Positions 46,704 to 60,178 of a stretch of DNA of 64,000 nt are shown here, one piece after another. Location: positions 558,154 through 622,153 of the forward strand of contig PTEX01000145.1 of the NCBI GenBank assembly GCA_003342815.1, in the 5' to 3' direction. The position numbers and the translations under genes were made by a program. The number at the start of each line of letters is the position of its first letter. Positions within the stretch are counted from its first letter, which is position 1. The DNA comes from Eudromia elegans (lineage: Eukaryota; Chordata; Aves; Tinamiformes; Tinamidae). The notes under the pieces were generated by a model. The model ran no database searches. It had not been told where the DNA came from and saw nothing but the letters and a program-made list of their open reading frames with translations.

Positions 46704-49700
46704 GTAAGGATGATGTCAATTACTTCTTTTATTAATTACTACATGTTAGCTGTTAATCTAACATTCTGCCACCAAGCTAAAACTTAAGACGACCTAATGT
46801 GCTCCGAACTAAATTCTGTTCCTTCTTCTTTTTTTTTTTTGCAAAGATTCTTCCACTAGATACTTCCTTCTATTAAAAAAAATGAGTTAGTCCTGAAAAG
46901 CAAATCAGTTCGATTTAATTCCTGTTGACTTCTCCTACTGACTTAATTGGTATATTCACTCAATAATTTCTAGTAGAGCCTTGTATGACGTAACAAATAT
47001 CTGCTGTGTTTGTTTCTTTCTCTTATTCATTCTAACAGGAAAGCCCTATGCATAAAGGTAGGCTTTTTGTTTGCATAATGTTTTGATTTTTTTTGTAATG
47101 TATGTACTGAGCATGTTAGTTAACACAATATAGAAATGCATTTATTTTCACTTGCAGCAAAAGCTGGGGGAATTTCTGAAGGTTCTTAGTTCCTCCTGAG
47201 TTTCTATCTATACAGTTGAGTCTGAAACTTTCTGCTGATGAAACTTTCTCTTGCACAAGAGACTGTAACCTGTGATGCAAAGTCATTCTGTGGAATTTCA
47301 CAGCAGAGCTCTGAGTACTGGTTAAATACATTGAGTGTGTTTAAGTTCTGTTGCACATGATAGAGGTAAGGACCAAAACTGATCTAAATATATTTCTTTT
47401 TTCTTTCTGTAAGTCTGCAAGGCATAAAAACAGTGGGTAGTTATTTCCCATAGTAGAGAGAGTAACTGTATCTTTCTGGCTTCAGTAAGTTCCTGAGAAT
47501 ACGAGAGAACATTAGTTTTGCTTTTTGCTTTAACCAGTATCAGTAGTTTACTAGATTAAAAACATAATTATTTGACATGCTCAAAATTCCATTATAAATT
47601 CAGCTTTCTTCAAGAAAATAGGTCCATTCAGTTTTCTTGACAGGCTACACTGTAAAATAGTAAATAGTCTTCACCTCAAATTGTGTAATTTGGTTACACA
47701 AGTACCTCTCAACAAGTTGTCTTGAGGACTGACCCTCACAGCGACAAGACACAGCATGTCTGTAGGCTCTGCTAATGTCGATGGGCTTCAGAGAAAAGGC
47801 AGTATCTCTAGAGACCATATGTACCAATCTCGACACACATACTTTAATCCAACTGCCTATGGAAGCGGGCATGCCAAATTCACTTAGGACTTGGAAAAAA
47901 ATCAGTGTACTAAGTTTTAGTACAGTGGACAACTCAGGTTCATGTTCTGCAGCTCAATTTGATATTCTCCAAATACGGCATCTGCAGAAATCAAGTTAAC
48001 TGGATATTTTACAGGCTAGCACCAGTACTTCCTGCAGTATTTTTCCAGTAATGATAAAAAAAAAGAACTACTAAAAAGGTTTTACGTATTTTCCAGGAAC
48101 ATCCTATAACTTCCAGCAAATGTTAGATATATTGAAAAAAAAAATCAAATGCTGGTCAATTTAAGGTAAAGAGTAAGACTCCATTGATTCCATTTCATGG
48201 CCACATAAGTCTGCTTTAAACTGTTCCCTGTGTTATATAAGTGCTAGCTTCAAAGTAATGTTTAAAAAACAAGAAGTAAGTAAAAGAGCATGTCTGCATA
48301 CCAAGCTGATGATGTTTTCTTAAAACTAAACAAGTTATGCTCAAAGTTATTTTTCTTTGCCAGTAAATGATGGGTTTTACTATTCGGGATGGTATAGTAC
48401 TTGATACGCCATACTTTGCAGAAGGGTATTTTGAGTTATGCTTTGTCATAATATTTTCCTAATAGAATGCTATAATTTATAAAAATGTGTCTCTTGGAGC
48501 TTCTATTAAAGGATATATATAATGAACTGAGAAACGTAGATCATGAATGTTGTGAAAAATCTGTAAAAAGACATTCCTTCTAACTTGTTTTTTTAGCTGC
48601 CCTATTTAGTACTTTTATTTTTATACAGTTGTAGTGCAGTCTGTCTCACTCATGTGTCTTTCAAAGTTCACTCAAATTTCTAAAGGATTTTTTTTGTTTA
48701 GAATGGCAGTAAGCCAAGAGTCTTATTGAAGTCATATATGGAAAAAAAATACAAAACATTCCTGACTTTTTTTTTTTTTTCTGGCTGATTATTAATTTTG
48801 GGACCAGTTGAGCTCCCATTTGAAACCCAAGTGTGGCAGCTCTACACACTGATCTTCCAGAGAGATTCTCCACACCTGGGCTGCAGGCATTCCTTCGAGT
48901 TAAAGGCTGACATGGAGAAACATCAGGAAAACAGTCTTAAGTGGAAATTTTTCACTTCTAATAGAAAATTTTGATTTTTGAAAACTAGAAAATAGTTTGG
49001 TAAAAGGCAAACATGCTTTCTTCCTTTCACTTAAAGGGATTGTTGTTTATGGTTTCTTACAAAAAAATCTGTGCAGATACTTTCTGTGGTAAATATAAAA
49101 TTTTCAAACTCCTAAGAGTTTTGTCAGTAAATTCTTAAGCAGCTTTGCTTGAGCAAAAAGTATTTGTGCTTTCACTCTCCCTTTGCAATTAATCCCACAT
49201 GGCAGGAACAGCCCATGGACAGCCTTAGCCTTGGGCGGCTTTGAGACTTCCTTTTGCAGTGTCCAGAAATGAGGCAGTTTTGTTGTAATGTTTAACACAT
49301 CTCACTCTGCTGATGGGGAGGAGATAGGGAGGAGGAACTGTTGTTTTAAGATGACAGGATAACCAAGTTTTATGGTGGGCTGTGATTGTCACCTTGGGCA
49401 CGAAGCTGCTGCTAGAGGTAGATCCACTCAGCATCCGCAGTATGCTAAGCCCATAGTAAAACAGGAAATTCATATCAGGTTAGGTGATAGCTGGTCAGCC
49501 AAATATCAAGTTGTAACTGAAAGTGCTTCTATAAATGGCACGCTTTTGTTTTCCACGTAGGCAGAAGATGATGTGCCTGGTATTTTCTTCCTTCCTTCCT
49601 CTTTGAGAATCTCCTCACAGAGATTTTGCATCTGAGGCAAGGTCCAGCCTCAGAGGAGGCTGGGAGGAAGTGTCACATAGCCTCGAGGAAAAGAATAAAA

Positions 49701-52248
49701 GGATTGGAAGGAGAGCAGGACTGCTCTACAACACCAGGCTTTCTCCTGGAAGGGTTGCCCTGCTGAGCCTCACAACTTGTAGAGCTGCTCTGCACTGTCA
49801 GAGATGAGTGGGATAAACTGTATGGCCTCAGAGCACCCTTACTCATCCTGGAGTGGCAAATGCTGGAGAAGAACTTATTTTCCAGTCTTCTGCCTTCTTA
49901 CTTTTCCTTCCAGTCAGATAATCTCTCATCTCTGGGGTCACAGGAAAGATTAATGGAGCATGTGGGTCCCTGTGACCTTGGGATCCCAGCATTTTCACAC
50001 AGTTCTCCAGCTCTAAGATTAATTTTATGTGACTAAAATGCATTTCTGCCCTCCAAACGTAATTTGTTTTTAGTTATTTTCCGCTGTCTGAATCTTCCCT
50101 GAATACCATTCTCTCCACATTATGTCTTCTAAGATAAATACGCTGGTTAAATCTTTTCCGCCGTAGCCATCATTTTTTCTGTCTTTTGCTCTATGCAGTT
50201 GCCTTGTTAGCCAGTGATGACCCTCCCTTAATAGGCTTTTCCTTCATTTCTCTATTCTTCACCTTTACCATCAGTTAGGCAAATCTTAGAAAACTGCTGG
50301 CTCCAAAAGAAGATATGCAGTTGTACGCATATCTGACCAATCATTTTTAATTCGTTTTATAGTAACATTCAAGTTTCTGTTATTCCAGTCTCTGGAACTG
50401 GAAGAGGTTGTGCATATCAATAATCATGGCTAGTGAGTTTAGCAATGGAAAGAAAGTGCTTCTCTTCAGGCTGTTGGCAAACTAACTGCAGTGCAGCACT
50501 ACATGGTCCCTGCTGTCTTAGCATGTTAATTTTAATAATTTGCCAGAAGTTGCTGCAATTACAGTGGATAACTTTAGAAAAGAATCATATACTGTTTCCA
50601 CAGTATTGATTTTACAGCATCATTTCCTATTTTTAGCGGACTACAGTACAGTGTTTAGACTTTACAGTGGCTTATGTTTGCAGTTTCAGTGGCGTCCAGT
50701 GAAGATGAAATCTTAGCCACACCATTTGAAGGATGGTTACAATGTATATATCGATTTGGTTTTTTGGTGATTTACTGTTCCATAACATAAGTATCGAACC
50801 CAACTTAACTTTGGTCAATATATACCTCTCAGGTCAATAAATCTTCATATTTATTTCAACTGAAATCAATATCAGCTCCATGCTGTATTCATTGAAATTG
50901 TTCCACAAAGATCATAGTCTGTCTATATTTTTGAATTTACAAATATTACAAATAATATTAGATCTAAATTTATTTTATCTTTTCGATCTTTGTCAGTAGG
51001 ATTTCATGGAAGTCTGTTCTGTTTGCTGTCATTTTAAGAATGTAACTGTGTTTATGCTCTTTCACTTTGTGGATTAAGCCCTGCTTCCAGCAGCTATGAG
51101 GATGATCAGGCTTTTTGCAGCAATGGGAGCAGTGCTTGGGTGGAGTTGCCCTGAGAGCAGGAAGGAATAAATGAGGCAATAGACTTGGTTGAGCAGATCC
51201 AAATGAGTCTTGGCTCTTTTCTTTGTGTGCTAGGTTCAAGAGATCTGTCTGGCATTTAAGGTGACATTAATGCCATTGCTTCTCATGGCATACCTAGGTT
51301 TTGTTATTACAGCAAGTAGTGAATAATCCCTCACTGTTAGGGCAGCCTAAACATTTTCATTTTGCTGTAAAATCCTGATTTTAGGATTGTTAAGTTATTA
51401 TAGCATATATGACTACCACTGACTCATTCCGTGGCACTCTGGATAGAGACCTGCATTGCTTGCTGGCATTAAGAGGTTGCTTCCTGGGAAAACCCGAAAA
51501 ATCTACAGTTTGGGGAATGTTGGGAAGCATGAGCAGGTAGCAAGAGAGCAGAGCAGTCATGGGTGTTCACCACACATAAAATGGTGCTAGCTGAGGATTT
51601 CTGTCTATGGCTGGATGCTGTTATGACTAAAGAAGCTATGGAGAGGCAGATGATAAAAAAAATGTGCCTTGTCTCTCTGAAAAAAAGGAATTTTCAAAAT
51701 CATTCTGTATCTTTTTTTATTCACAATATACCCAAAGGGCAGACGATTGTTACCACACCAGGCTTAGAGATGGAGAAATTGGGATAAAAGCTGAATCTTG
51801 TCTCATGCCATATGACTCACTGTCAGAACTAGGGTGAAAACACATGTTTCTTGCTGTTAATCTTTATGCAATTTATCTAACATATTGTATCACCTCTAAT
51901 ACTCCTGACTATTCACACTGTTAACCAAAGGCTAAAGCAGTCAAAGCAGCAGCTTAATTGCTGACATCTGGCTAGCAGCAAGGTAGAAACTTGCAGAAGT
52001 GCTACTTCATAAACGCAGCCAGTAATGCTTTCCTCAGGGCTGCTAATTATTTTAGTGAATAAGCTCTACAGCCATGGGTTTCAGGGGCCCAAGGCCATGC
52101 CTGGTCACTGTCAGGTATATACTTTTTGTTTTCCAGGACATACTAAATCAGCAAAAGTACTGAGAATTATAGGTGAGGATAAAACCAGGAGGACACAGAA
52201 TCGCTCTTTTTCAAGTGAATATAAACATTGAGAAGACTAAGGGGATGG

Positions 52249-52341
52249 AGGTACTTGTTAATATAAAATATGATAAAAGTCTGCTGCAAGGGAGAGGTAC
52301 TTGTTAATGTAAAATATGATGAAAGTCTGCTGCCAGGGAGA
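52249..52341 (+). repeat. Tandem duplication, 46-bp period
   Basis: GGTACTTGTTAATATAAAAT recurs 46 bp later with single-base changes, and both copies end in GTCTGCTGC plus AAGGGAGA or CAGGGAGA. Confidence 0.88.
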
Positions 52342-53687
52342 AATAATCCATTCTTCATGGCCATAGTAAATAGGACATGAAGCAACAGAACAAGAACAAA
52401 AATAGATCACATATTAGGAAAACTTTTCCAGGGATAAGGCTGGTGAGGAAATCAGACAGATTGCTTGGAACTGTGGACTATTCATACTTAGAGAGCTTTA
52501 AATATTAGATAGATATTATTAAGTGTAGCATGTCCCCTTGCTGAATAACAAGATGGACTCACAGACCTCCTTAAGTCTATGAGTGACCTTGAGGAAATGA
52601 GGCAGATAAACTGAATAGGGAAAACATTGCGATTTCTAAAGGATGTGGAGAGATTCCAGATACAAATCAGCTGTGAGTCAGGCCTTGAGTTGAGTAATAC
52701 GCAATATATGGCTGACAGCATCTTCCCAAAATGCAAAATATACTAGAAGTACAAATCCGTGAGAAAATATTCCTGACAGGTTGAGGAAAAGGGAAGTGAT
52801 GATAAAGTCGTTGGTGCTTAGAGCGTAGCCAGGTGAATTCTGGGCAGCCACCGAGTAAATAACGTACTCTGTGTAACAGAAACAGCTTTCGTTGGGTGGT
52901 ATGTAAAAAACAGTTCTAAGAGAAAAAAATCTCCCATTTGGCATTTGAAATACATTAACAGGAATGTGCAGCATTAGCTCTAACTTTACGTTTTTGGGGT
53001 TTTTTTTTTGGTCCAGAACACAGTTAAAAAGAGACCCTACTTGCTGTTTCAGCTTTAGACACGTTTCCATGAAATCCAACTAACTATAGCAAACAATTAT
53101 AAAGAGTAAAAGCCTCAAGGAAAATTGCTGGTGTGTTCTGTAAACATCTGGTTGCCATTTTCAATTACAAGGACCAACCCACTGAAGGAAGCAGTTTAGT
53201 TTTTTTGGAACAGAAATGAGACACTGGGGTTTTTGTTCTTTTTCATAGCAGAGAGTAAAGGAAATGTCAGGAATAGAGAGGTCACTAGATGCTCAGCTTT
53301 TATAAATACAAAAGTCTCTAAGAAAATTAAAGAAAATTGAAATCAGGTTCTGAAAGTGTAAACAACCCTGTGGAGGTAAGGTTAAATAAGCAGGACTGGA
53401 GATCTTAGCAAGCCAGCAAAAGCACAAGATCCGTTCTATCATAAATAAGTCATTTAAAATATTGTGCAAAATAATAATGGTGAGGCTGGCCAAAAAAGTT
53501 TTTTTGTGGGTTACATTACGCATATCTTTGAATCTAGCAGCTGTAACTTATTTTACAAAAATCTCTGGTTAAATGCTGGTGCAAATGTATACAATACAGT
53601 ATACAAAATAGGTTGGTTTCCTAATGCAAAATATATGTCATTCCAGTCTTGTGTAAAGCATTGACAAATAAAATATGCATTTCAGAA

Positions 53688-53706
53688 GTGTGTGTGTGTG
53701 TGTGTG
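53688..53706 (+). repeat. Short GT microsatellite
   Basis: About nine GT/TG dinucleotides in CPED1 intron 2, followed by an interrupted GCGTG. Confidence 0.85.
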
Positions 53707-55643
53707 CGTGTTCAGCAAGGAATTTCCTAGACAAGCAAAATACTTGGGAATGTGGTGATCCTCAGAGCATAATGAATTACAAGCGTATTTAATATGTCTG
53801 TTAAATACGTTCCATAAAATGAAAGCCCAGTATACTTTGAAGAAAGAATGTGTAGCAAAAACATACATCATTTTGGTTACGTTTTAATTTTGCTTTTAGC
53901 AATTAAGTTTGGCTAGTGGCCAGTTAGTTGAAAGTAGAATCCTAACCTCATGCCACAAACGTCATAGGTTTCAGTACAACACAGATGTGTTTCTGCTATA
54001 TCCAAATAAATGCTGGTCTCTAATGGGATGCTGTTGTTTCTTTTTAGGGAATCTAAGCACATTATATGTTTTTTCCCAAACAATATGTGTTCTCTCTCCT
54101 AATTATTAGCAGAATGTATTCGTATTTGCTGGCAGAAATGCACACAAACTATTTCTTTGTATAGTTAAAATAAGCTCTCTACAGAATTGCACTAAAAGCA
54201 CTTTCAAAAACAGTGTTTTGCTGGAAAAAGGAAAATTCTCAGTTGGTAAAAAAAAAAAGTATAAGGACATTGAACTCTGTCAAATTAAAAGGAAAAGATG
54301 GCATTTAGTCTTAAAGTTACCAAACATATATTACTTTGGAAGTTCTTTTTAGTTATATAAACAGAACATACAGTCCAATGGAGAGTGCTATTTGTTCAGC
54401 TGACTTAGAACTTACAATAATTAAAATATTTTAGCTGTTTGATTACACAGTGAGCTAAAATTAAATCTTTGCTGGAATAAATTATGTCATGTTAATAGAA
54501 TCTGAAAAACACCAGTGTCCAGGCAGATGGTTACGTCGGCCAAAGGCAGCAACAATGTGTGATTCTACTGAAATTAAAGAAACATGAGGGATTAAGGAAT
54601 AGGCATATGAGTTTTATAATGTACTGTTAGTATGCAAATCCTTTAAAAGCAGTTTGAGGCCATGTTTAGAAAACATAGCCTATAGGATAAGAAGGTAACT
54701 AACTGCAGAAAATGGTTTATTCAAGTTAGTTTTAAAATATTGCAATGTTGCCCTCATTTAGTTTAAGAAATTAATCCTGGTTTAATAGGGCTCCAGCACA
54801 GACCCTGCTTTATAAATAAATGTATCTATTCCTAAACTGATGTGGGTGCTGGGAGCATGACAGTAAGTCTAGCCAGAGGCTTGCTGGAGTGTTGTCAGAA
54901 CCACCATCTAAGGGACTCGTGCATCAGCTGCCCGGTGTTTTGGCTGCTGGGAGCTCTCTTGCTGGACTCTCTGGCTCTGGGCCCTGATCAGCTGTGAGAA
55001 GTGTTATGTCTTTCATCATTTTGCTCCTGTTTTAGGTAGAGACATTCACATGTCTCTAAAACTAACCCAGTATTTTTTTAATTTAGCCACTCTGACTTTT
55101 ATCGGTTCGGGTAGCAAAAAGCTTTTACATGGCATGGGCATTTACTGTAATTTGCAGCTAGCCCACTCCTGGCCAAGAGGCAGATTCCAGTGTTCTCCAG
55201 CTGCAACCCCTTCCGGCTGACAGCTCTTCTGAATCCTGCATCCCAAAAATGTCCCAGATGTCAAAAGTGCTGTAGCCACCCACTGGTTAGAATACGATTC
55301 TGAAAGTTTCATGCACCATATTCCTGATGAAGTGGCTATTTTTTCATAAAATGAAAATCTTTCCTGTGTGGAGCAATGGTTTTTCTATCCCTGTGATGTT
55401 TATTTTACTCCCTCAAAGCTGATTTTCCAATGGAACATTGAATATTCTCTTACTCAGACCCTATGGTTATCCTTTGGATGCCATCCTAGTTTGCACTGCG
55501 CAAATGTTGAAGAGAGATAAAGCTTCTCTAGCTTAGAAACCAAAACAGTTTGTTACCATAGCTTTCAGGTTTCTGAAAAGGTTACTTCATACAGAGGACA
55601 AATACTGAAGTGATACCTCCTCTCTGGTTATTAAAAAATATAT

Positions 55644-55664
55644 AAAAAAAAAAAAAAAAAAAAA
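55644..55664 (+). repeat. Poly-A tract, 21 A
   Basis: Homopolymer preceded by a short ATATA stretch in CPED1 intron 2. Confidence 0.88.
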
Positions 55665-58600
55665 GATTTATGCCATTTTTGGCAGATCTTAAAGCAATGT
55701 CCATTTTTAACAATAGGACAGTAGGACAAATTATGGAAAGAATTTGAATTAGAAAGTGACTAAATAGCAGGACTTGAAAAGAGGACTCTCAGCCTCAGTG
55801 TGTAGCAAGAGAAAAGATATTTGCTTAAAGTATTTGTTCAGTAGTGCACCATTTAAGTAAAAAATAAAATGTATTCATGCTTTGAGAAGGAAAAGATAGA
55901 AAGGCTGGGTGGTATGCATTTTGGAAAGGCTTAGAACAGATGATTCTAGGCATTAAAAGTTTCTATAACAAGCACATTATTGTCATGACATTGTTTCAGG
56001 TATTTGTGCTAATTCTTTGCAAAATAACTATTTAGCTATAAAAAGCAGCATAATTTTTAATTTATAGCAACTGTTACACTGTGCATATATGTAAGTGCAG
56101 TGTTTTCTTCTATATTATATAAATGAAAGATAAATCTGGCAAACACACAACTATTTTACAACTGATAGTTGGACTAAGACCCTTTTCATCTTTTTTTTTC
56201 CAACAAAGGACTTCAATGTAAAATGGTAAAATAAGAAAGAATCAATTTTTGTTTTGTTTGGAAGCAAAGCATAATATTTGCTGCAATTCATTATTTTATT
56301 TTTTTAGCAGAAGATAGGTGTGTTGATATGTATCCTATTTTAAGCACTTTATAAGTTAAATAGGCAGACAAATAAGATCAGAACAAGTCCTAGCTATTTT
56401 GGAATGGATCTCAGAAAGTATTTAGCTGACTAAATGGTAATTAGGCATTTAAATGTAAATATGTATATATTTGCATCTGGCTCCTAGTAACTTTCAAAAC
56501 CAACAGTCTTCAATCCAGTTTTTACAAGCATAGTGAATCTTGGTGGCCTTTCTGGAAGTTAGTCTCCAACAAAGAGTAATTATCTTAGGCAATTGTCTAT
56601 AAAAAGAGGCTTGAAACCTGGAACTTTAAATGCTCCGAATATGGCACATATATATAACTTCTTTTTCATTTGGGTGGAAATGTTAAAGCTTTAGAAAAAA
56701 ACTTTTAGAGAATTATCTTAGAATAGGAAGAAAACAGAAAATTTTCCTCAAGAAAGTACTGCTATAGAAAGTAACTAGATAAACTAAGGCAATTTAGGGT
56801 GCCCTCTTTGTGACAGGGTGATGTACGAGTTAGGAGAAAGCAGCAGGTTTTTGTTTGTTTTTCATCTTTGCTCAGTTCCGCAGCACATCTGATTTACATC
56901 CCAAATGTTGCAGTGTACATTTTTCTGCTAATCTAATGATCTGTTTTGTTTTTTGTTTTTCTTTTTTAACTTTTTTGACTTTCAAAAGTGAAAGGTCTGG
57001 CCCTACCTTTTTTTTTTTCTTTTTTAAGTTTTGGAGGAATAATTTTGACATCTACATTAGGATTCATGTTCCATGAACAGTCAACACGGTAGTCACAATA
57101 GTGTGTCTGTATCACCTCCTTCCACTGCCCATAATGTGCCAAGTGGAAAATGCTGAAAGGTGACATAGGATGCTGCCAAGGAAATAGTATCCATGGGGTG
57201 CCTTTGGAAATTTCCCTTGTATTAGCCACCACTGAATTACTGTATCACCATAGCTTCTCTGGCAGCATCTTCCTCATAAATGAAATGGGCCCATTCTTTG
57301 CTCCTGCGGCCAAGTGACATGACATGGCTCATGTCCATGGATGTAAACTCCCATTTCCCCTAAATGAGGGGGCCTCATCTCTGCTGTTAGGTATTGGGAA
57401 CTGTCATTGGCTTGAGCCTGTACAGGGCCTGGGCGTTGCATGGCCACCCAGAGAGAAGAAAACCATCAACCAGACGAAATGGTTCAAGGCCAGCACTGTT
57501 TAGTTTTGCTCTCTTCCTGAGTTTCTCCTCTGAAAGATTCTGATAGTTTCCTGTGCCTCAGGTATTAAGAGATCAACAATTTATGCTGGCACAGAATGCC
57601 TGAGTACTATAAATAGAGTGATCAAGTGCTGCCATTCGGACTTTTTAAAAATTTTTTTTTCTTGCAGAAGTGATCAAACACCACTCTTTTAACATTGTAG
57701 TTCACACGTAATTTAAAGAAGATGAGATATTAATACAAATAAACAAAACTATCTGTTTCTTGGATGTTCTTATGAGACTCCTCTGTTTGCAGGCAAAGGC
57801 ATCTTCTTCATGTACAATCCCTTCTTCTGAAGCACTAATGTCCATTCAATCTCTTCTCCAGCCTCTGTCCCTCTCCACTTGTCAGGTGCTCCCTCTTGAA
57901 AATCAAGACTCTGCCTAGTAACAGCAGCAAGACTGGCAGCTTTGATCATATTTTGGTGGGGGGGAAGAGGCTTCATGCCCCTTATACAGTCATCCGTTGC
58001 ATTCCTATCCAGTATATTCAGTGTTCCTCTGAGTTTTACTCAGTCAAAACAGAAATATTTTAGGCTTTTTTTTCTTTTTTCCTGCAAAAAAATAACTTGG
58101 AGTTTCAGTAAAAGTTTCTGTTATGGAATTTTTGAATTAATTATTTCACTCTGCCTGTTCTCCGTCTGACTACTTTTTATCGTAGCCAAACAGAGTTTTT
58201 TTCTATCCCAAGTGTGGGTTTCATTATTGCTGCATGTTTGTTTTCATTCCTATGTCACTCTGCTCAGTGAACTACAGAGCTAACTACCTGACATCTTTAA
58301 CCTGCTACTTTTCATTATGCTGCTTGAAGTTTAAATAAAGCTACTTTAAAATAAATGGAACATCTTGAAGAACCCTGTGAATATCAGAGCAGACCATTGT
58401 GGTGCACAAAGAGCAGCATAAAAGAATACAGTCAAGAGCTAAGGCTGTGAAATGTGCTCTTGGAGCCTTTCATTTGACTCGCTCGTGTTCTGTCCTTCCA
58501 TTTCTTGACTTTGTGCTGCTTTTTCACATGACTTTGCCTCAGGGTGCACAGAGCAGGGAGGCTAACTTCTTTCCTAGATATAGTCCCCTAAGTTATCTGT

Positions 58601-60149
58601 TAGAAAAAACCCTTGGATGAAGTAGCTGCAAGGATTGTCCAAAGGGAATTGTATCAGACAGTCTTTTCCCTTGGCAAAGATCAGAGTGCAGCTTTTTTTT
58701 CCCTTCTTCTTCTCCATGACTTGGAGAGCAGAGAACCCTCCTCCTCCCGCTGCGTAAAGCCTTGTGTTCTTTTTCCCTTCCCCACGTGGGAATGAAGCAT
58801 TTCTCCTTCCTTCCTGGCCTTTGCACCTCTGCCACAGCATGGAGCTGTGCCCTTCCTGCCGGCAGGGAACAGAGCCCTCATCTTTCCCACCAGCACAGAG
58901 CAAAGGAAGGTTCCCTTTGTGCCACTTACCTAAGGATACAACTGATCTGCACACTCATTTTCACTGACCTACGCTTTAAAAGTGATGTGAGTTATATCAG
59001 AGGTGGGATAAACGTGCAAAAATCTGGTGTCTCTCAGCTGCACGAGTATCCTCGAGCAACTAGGGATATAAGCCTGCTTAGTTTGCATACAAGCAAAGCA
59101 TATTGCATTGGACTTAAGTCCTACTGAGGCTGTGCAATAAGTACTCATGTGTGGAGAGCAGCATACCAGAGTAATCTGCAGATTCATCCAAAGTACTCGG
59201 CGTAAGCACAGAAGTGGAATAACAGGCTTGAGTGTTTGGATTTCGCTAGTGTGTTTGCCAGTGGTTCAGGACTACATATTTGCCTTTTTGTTTGCTGTTG
59301 AACGCTTCTATAGCTCACAAAATATTTTGATAGCACATTTTCATAGCTTGAGTTCACAGGTTATTTCATGACAGAACTATAGGTTGTAAGAATTACCATC
59401 TAGGGCAGAACTCGGCAGAAAATATATGTTTTTGCCTATCAGTGACTCTCTAAAAAAATAAGAACCATTCAGTGCATTTTTAGTAAATATTGCAATACCA
59501 TTCTACCCAAATCAGACTAATCATACCTTTGAATGTGCTTGAGTTACTTTATTTAGATATTCTATTCATTCTTTGGTTGCAAAGAAAAGATGTTTAACAA
59601 TATTGCAGTTATTTTGTGCACTACTTTTTGATGTTTTATGGGTAACTACTTATTCATAGGTTGAATAAACTTGGGGTAAAAAAGCTTGAAAGATAGCGCT
59701 CTAAATCATTTGCTGAAGGTCTGCAAATGTCTTCGTAGCTGTTTCTTATAATAATTTGTTGATTGCAGAAAGGACTGTTAATATATTGCATGAATGAATG
59801 TGAAATAAATAGGGAAAGATTGATTTTCCAGTCTCTTCGCCATTTTTTGTCTGCAGTTAATCTTTTTTGCTTCTTTTACAGAAAATTATCTGCCTTGTGC
59901 TAGCAATTAACTCAATGAGACAGACTCGGTAGACTTGTTAGGTAGGTCCCAGGCTGTTTTGTAGCCTGAGGCCAGGTGGAAAAAGTAAAACATCTTTTCC
60001 AAATTTCAGTTCTTCTGCAAGAAATTGGTGACCTTTGCCTTGCTATATTGTTTGCTCGTGTGCTTTTAGAATTTCTGCTTTAGATTAACAAGAAAGGCAA
60101 GCTTGCAGCCCAGCCTCCCCTCATTTAAGGAAACAAAGTATGTTTCTCC

Positions 60150-60178
60150 TTTTATTTATTTATTTATTTATTTATTTT
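60150..60178 (+). repeat. (TTTA)n microsatellite
   Basis: About seven TTTA units in CPED1 intron 2, running into a T tract. Confidence 0.88.

Noticed and set aside
52678-53079. 133-codon minus-strand frame in CPED1 intron 2
   Set aside because: Assuming about 40% GC, a back-of-envelope estimate gives roughly one open run this long by chance in a window of this size. No family or splice structure is recognised.
58574-59127. Overlapping 121- and 126-codon frames on both strands
   Set aside because: Open on both strands in the same place with no recognisable domain, as expected for random sequence.
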